From NCBI GenBank assembly GCA_964576705.1, contig CAZNVI010000001.1, positions 22,031 to 86,030 of the forward strand: DNA of 64,000 bases, written 5' to 3'. The DNA comes from CAYMDS01 sp964576705 (GTDB lineage: Bacteria; Patescibacteriota; Microgenomatia; Levybacterales; UBA12049). The notes under the pieces were generated by a model. The model ran no database searches, was not told the DNA's origin, and was given only the letters and a program-made list of their open reading frames with translations. A program made the position numbers and the translations under genes. Positions 61,699-64,000 of the stretch are shown one piece after another (position 1 is the stretch's first letter; the number at the start of each line of letters is the position of its first letter).

Positions 61699-62139
61699 TT
61701 ACTTAGGTTTTCCTCTTTGAAGAAACTCTTCTATAAATTCTTCTGGAACGACTTCTCCGAAGTTAACGGTTTCAGTAAACACTTCTCTTCTATAATCTTC
61801 AGCATTCATAGGTTTACCTACCATTGGATCAAATACGGTATCACCAACAGCACATACCGTATGTCCTCCCCAACTTACTCTACCTTCATAAATTTTTGGC
61901 ACAAGAGATCTATTGTGGATAAAACTTGACTCCCTAACTTCATCTCCTCTCACTGACTTCAGGGATGGTCTTTCTCCGCCTTGTAAAAGAAGTTCTGCAA
62001 TATCAATTGCAATTAATCCGCAATGCTCTGAATATTTACCATCCTCAGTTCTATAATCATTTTTGAGAGTGTGGTGTTTTTTACGTAGATATTCTATTAC
62101 TGAAGGATAAATTGGTAATTCTTTCCCTGCTTCACTCAT
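61699..62139 (-). CDS. Predicted papain-like Cys-His-Asp protein
   Basis: A 146-aa cytoplasmic protein. SEHCGLIAIDIAELL (Cys40), WGGHTVCAVGD (His93) and TVFDPMVG (Asp104) give the order and spacing of a papain-fold catalytic triad, as in small cysteine peptidases, deamidases and papain-fold toxins. This is inference from motif layout; I know no named family for it. The ATG at 62139 lies 6 nt after a TGA-TATACT extended -10, so it is an independent leaderless unit. Confidence 0.6.
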   Translation of the reverse strand: MSEAGKELPIYPSVIEYLRKKHHTLKNDYRTEDGKYSEHCGLIAIDIAELLLQGGERPSLKSVRGDEVRESSFIHNRSLVPKIYEGRVSWGGHTVCAVGDTVFDPMVGKPMNAEDYRREVFTETVNFGEVVPEEFIEEFLQRGKPK

Positions 62140-62145
62140 GAAGCT

Positions 62146-62154
62146 AGTATATCA
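62146..62154 (-). promoter_or_regulatory. Extended -10 of the papain-like gene
   Basis: TGA-TATACT, then AGCTTC, then the ATG at 62139. Confidence 0.65.
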
Positions 62155-62221
62155 AAAGTTCTAGTATCTTACGCCGGGTGTATCCAAAAAGAGTTGGGCG
62201 TGTTGATCTAGATCTATTTAG

Positions 62222-62632
62222 TCATATAATCTTTGTAAAATAGTCAATTAATGCAAGGCGACAAACGTAAGTGAGGTTTAGAGATTCCATATTATCCCCG
62301 GGATGCAAGGTAAATATAGCTCTTCCTTCATTAAGACTTGCATCCTTCTGTCGTATTGAATCGGCTAAAAAAATGTATGATTCAACTGAACCCACATTCT
62401 CTATATTCGCATTATAGACTCCAATTAATTTTAAATCCTCTTTATTAATTTTTAGACCGACTTCTTCAGCTATTTCTCTTACCGCACAATCTTCAAAGGA
62501 TTCATTTGGCTCCTTAATTCCGCCAAATATTGCAATTTTTCCGGGATTTGCTATTTCAGGAGTATCATCTCTTAGTTGTAATAACAATTTATCATCATAA
62601 GTTTTAAGAATAACTCCAGCATCCTTTTTCAT
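62222..62632 (-). CDS. Nudix hydrolase
   Basis: A 136-aa MutT-like protein. It begins KKDAGVILKTYDDKLLLQLRDD and has the Nudix box FGGIKEPNES then REIAEEVGLK (about 37-60). The substrate is unknown; such short forms act on (d)NTPs or nucleotide sugars. I chose the ATG at 62632 over 62719 because a TATACT box lies 6 nt upstream of it and the extra 29 residues have no family match. It is the third Nudix gene in the window. Confidence 0.8.
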   Translation of the reverse strand: MKKDAGVILKTYDDKLLLQLRDDTPEIANPGKIAIFGGIKEPNESFEDCAVREIAEEVGLKINKEDLKLIGVYNANIENVGSVESYIFLADSIRQKDASLNEGRAIFTLHPGDNMESLNLTYVCRLALIDYFTKII

Positions 62633-62638
62633 TACATA

Positions 62639-62644
62639 AGTATA
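62639..62644 (-). promoter_or_regulatory. -10 box of the Nudix gene at 62222
   Basis: TATACT, then TATGTA, then the ATG at 62632. The stretch 62645-62840 upstream holds nothing else I can identify. Confidence 0.55.
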
Positions 62645-62840
62645 CAACCATCCTAATAACCTATGTGCAATAAGGGTATAGTCAGAATGTTTTAAAGAAA
62701 AAAATCCAAAGCTTATCAAGCTCTACTAGCTAGATATCGATCACGGTCGACTTGGGGTGTCCGTGTTGACTGACACTGGTTGACTATGTAGGAGCAATTA
62801 CAGAAATTAGTTATATACTTATGCAAACTGATGAAATAAT

Positions 62841-63779
62841 TTAGTTCGAATCAAATTGGAGATTATCAAAAATTTTTTTAGCAGTTTCTTTGACAAAGAT
62901 ATTTTCTGAAGCTCCGATGATTCTCACTTCATATATGAATTGTGGGGTAGCAAACATTGTATATCGTATTGTATTTGTTACAGGCTGACTTCCTAGATTC
63001 TTAAAATATTCAGACACCGTTAAATCAAGTACAGTTTTACCCCATCTATTTACTTCCTCAGATGAGGTAATTGTATAGGTATCAGCCTCCATACCTTTTT
63101 CACCTGTACTCTGATTGAAATCAATGAGCTTAGTCTTAAGGCTATTCAACATGGATTGGTTACTCAAGTTAGCGGTATTAGGAATACAACTCACAATTAC
63201 CCCTTGTGAAATATAGCCACTTGCTTCTTCTGCACTTGCGTACATGGTGGGAGCTTGTTTATGACTTTCATATCCATTTGGAAGCTTTACAAGTAAGTTG
63301 GGGTATGAACTCCCACGAGGGAAATCCCAGAACCTACCACTTCCTTCATCATTTGCAACTGAAGATTGTCTATTTGGGTCTGGTACCTGATAATATGGTG
63401 TTTGCTTTGGGGGTATGGCAAACTTTACAGCACATTCTCCGTTGTTTTTATATGCCCATCCAGGTGAAAGCGTAACAGTTGGTTCGCTTAGTAAGTCAGT
63501 TGGTGATGGTTGCGAGGTAGTCAATGGAGGATTTATGTTGGATTGCGATTGTTTTTGATCTGGAAGCTGGGAATTAGTAGATGATTGCTTTCCGAGGTAA
63601 TAAGCTCCACCTCCTACAATTAAAATTAATAATATTACTCCGATAATAATTGGCACGAAACCTTTCCGATTAGTAATTGAATTAGGTGCTGAATTTGGAT
63701 TAGCAGGCGTATTAGAGTTTGGTGTTTGTGAAATAGGTTGGGAAGTGAGTGGCTGTTGGTCAGCTTTATTCATTTCCAT
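62841..63779 (-). CDS. Membrane-anchored protein with low-complexity N-terminus, unknown
   Basis: About 310 aa. The first 40 residues are Asn/Pro/Ser/Gln-rich and cytoplasmic, followed by one TM helix (about 42-64; VPIIIGVILLILIVGGGAYYLG), a Ser/Pro/Gln linker and a 200-residue external domain. The domain ends in a strand-helix pattern (FIYEVRIIGASENIFVKETAKKIFDNL) reminiscent of PsbP/DUF-type single domains. The function is unknown. Start ambiguity: the ATG at 63779 or at 63773, the latter being 8 nt after a TAAAAT box (63782-63787); a TTG at 63797 is unlikely. Confidence 0.65.
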   Translation of the reverse strand: MEMNKADQQPLTSQPISQTPNSNTPANPNSAPNSITNRKGFVPIIIGVILLILIVGGGAYYLGKQSSTNSQLPDQKQSQSNINPPLTTSQPSPTDLLSEPTVTLSPGWAYKNNGECAVKFAIPPKQTPYYQVPDPNRQSSVANDEGSGRFWDFPRGSSYPNLLVKLPNGYESHKQAPTMYASAEEASGYISQGVIVSCIPNTANLSNQSMLNSLKTKLIDFNQSTGEKGMEADTYTITSSEEVNRWGKTVLDLTVSEYFKNLGSQPVTNTIRYTMFATPQFIYEVRIIGASENIFVKETAKKIFDNLQFDSN

Positions 63780-63921
63780 ATATTTTAATTTAATCAAGAA
63801 TGGGTATGTTTTGTAAATAGCATCTAGAAGGTACAGTTTACAGCAAATTCAATACTTCATGATTCTCTTTGAATGAGATTTATTGATAGAACAACACAAA
63901 CCGTTCTTGATGCTCACAAAT

Positions 63922-64000
63922 ATGAAACAATACTTTGAGATTTTATTGGAGGCATTCGAACCTGAAGAAAAGAATGATATATCAAGCAGAATTGGTACTT
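63922..64000 (+). CDS. Possible partial gene at the right edge
   Basis: An ATG at 63922 opens a frame (MKQYFEILLEAFEPEEKND) that is still open at the window end. A competing frame from an ATG at 63873 stops after 21 codons. The visible part is too short to identify. Confidence 0.3.
   Translation, partial: MKQYFEILLEAFEPEEKNDISSRIGT

Noticed and set aside
1..64000. tRNA, rRNA or CRISPR array
   Set aside because: I found no convincing T-arm/cloverleaf, no rRNA signature and no regularly spaced 25-40 bp direct repeats. The triple hairpins at 61358 are too short and irregular to be a CRISPR.
1..64000. Insertion sequence or prophage
   Set aside because: No transposase, integrase or phage structural gene is present. 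The baseplate-J-like domain at the left edge sits in a membrane-anchored single protein, not a phage module.

Overview
The window reads as an AT-rich, densely coded bacterial chromosome segment, most likely from a Candidate Phyla Radiation (Patescibacteria) genome, perhaps Microgenomates-like. The clues are a short alanyl-tRNA synthetase ending after its editing domain, large WTQTDW-type fibronectin surface proteins, an actin-like/baseplate-J fusion protein, and many small palindromic intergenic repeats. The taxonomic call is inference, because no rRNA is present. TGA is used as a stop, so the code is standard. There are three 100-N scaffold gaps. Two (6518-6617, 13926-14025) are flanked by the same 55 bp on both sides and are joining artefacts. 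The third (26689-26788) is a real gap inside a surface-protein gene.

Layout. 1-15.6 kb is housekeeping: a partial actin-like/baseplate-J protein, alaS, an inositol-monophosphatase-family enzyme, lepA, two exported proteins, groS-groL, murJ, rpsT, rdgB and serS. A possible small RNA with terminator-like hairpins separates serS from secA. 15.9-30.6 kb holds secA, a Nudix hydrolase, two giant paralogous adhesin-like proteins and a MacB-type ABC transporter. 30.7-36.9 kb (minus strand) is a six-gene CDP-sugar/glycan operon behind a perfect-consensus promoter. 37-43.5 kb holds a phosphofructokinase, an MFS transporter, an rRNA/tRNA cytosine methyltransferase, and an aminotransferase coupled to an archaeal-type PEP carboxylase. 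43.5-52.3 kb is a storage-glycan locus: two tandem double-domain GH130-like proteins, a GT5 glycogen-synthase-like enzyme, an alpha-glucan phosphorylase and a 4-alpha-glucanotransferase. 52.3-64 kb holds membrane proteins, a SulP permease, a cobalamin nucleotide-loop operon (cobS-cobC-cobT), Nudix hydrolases and small unknown proteins.

How it works together. The pathways seen are glycolytic entry (PFK), PEP to oxaloacetate to aspartate (ppcA-aspC), alpha-glucan storage and turnover, activated-sugar synthesis for surface glycans, and export of large adhesins (SecA).

The strongest cross-cutting signal is promoter architecture. At about a dozen transcription-unit starts on both strands a -10 box, often extended (TGN-TATAAT-like), sits only 6-8 nt before the ATG. 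This predicts widespread leaderless mRNAs and corrects several start codons. A second theme is palindromic repeats placed between genes, between promoter and gene (secA, serS), and apparently in frame inside lepA and glgP.
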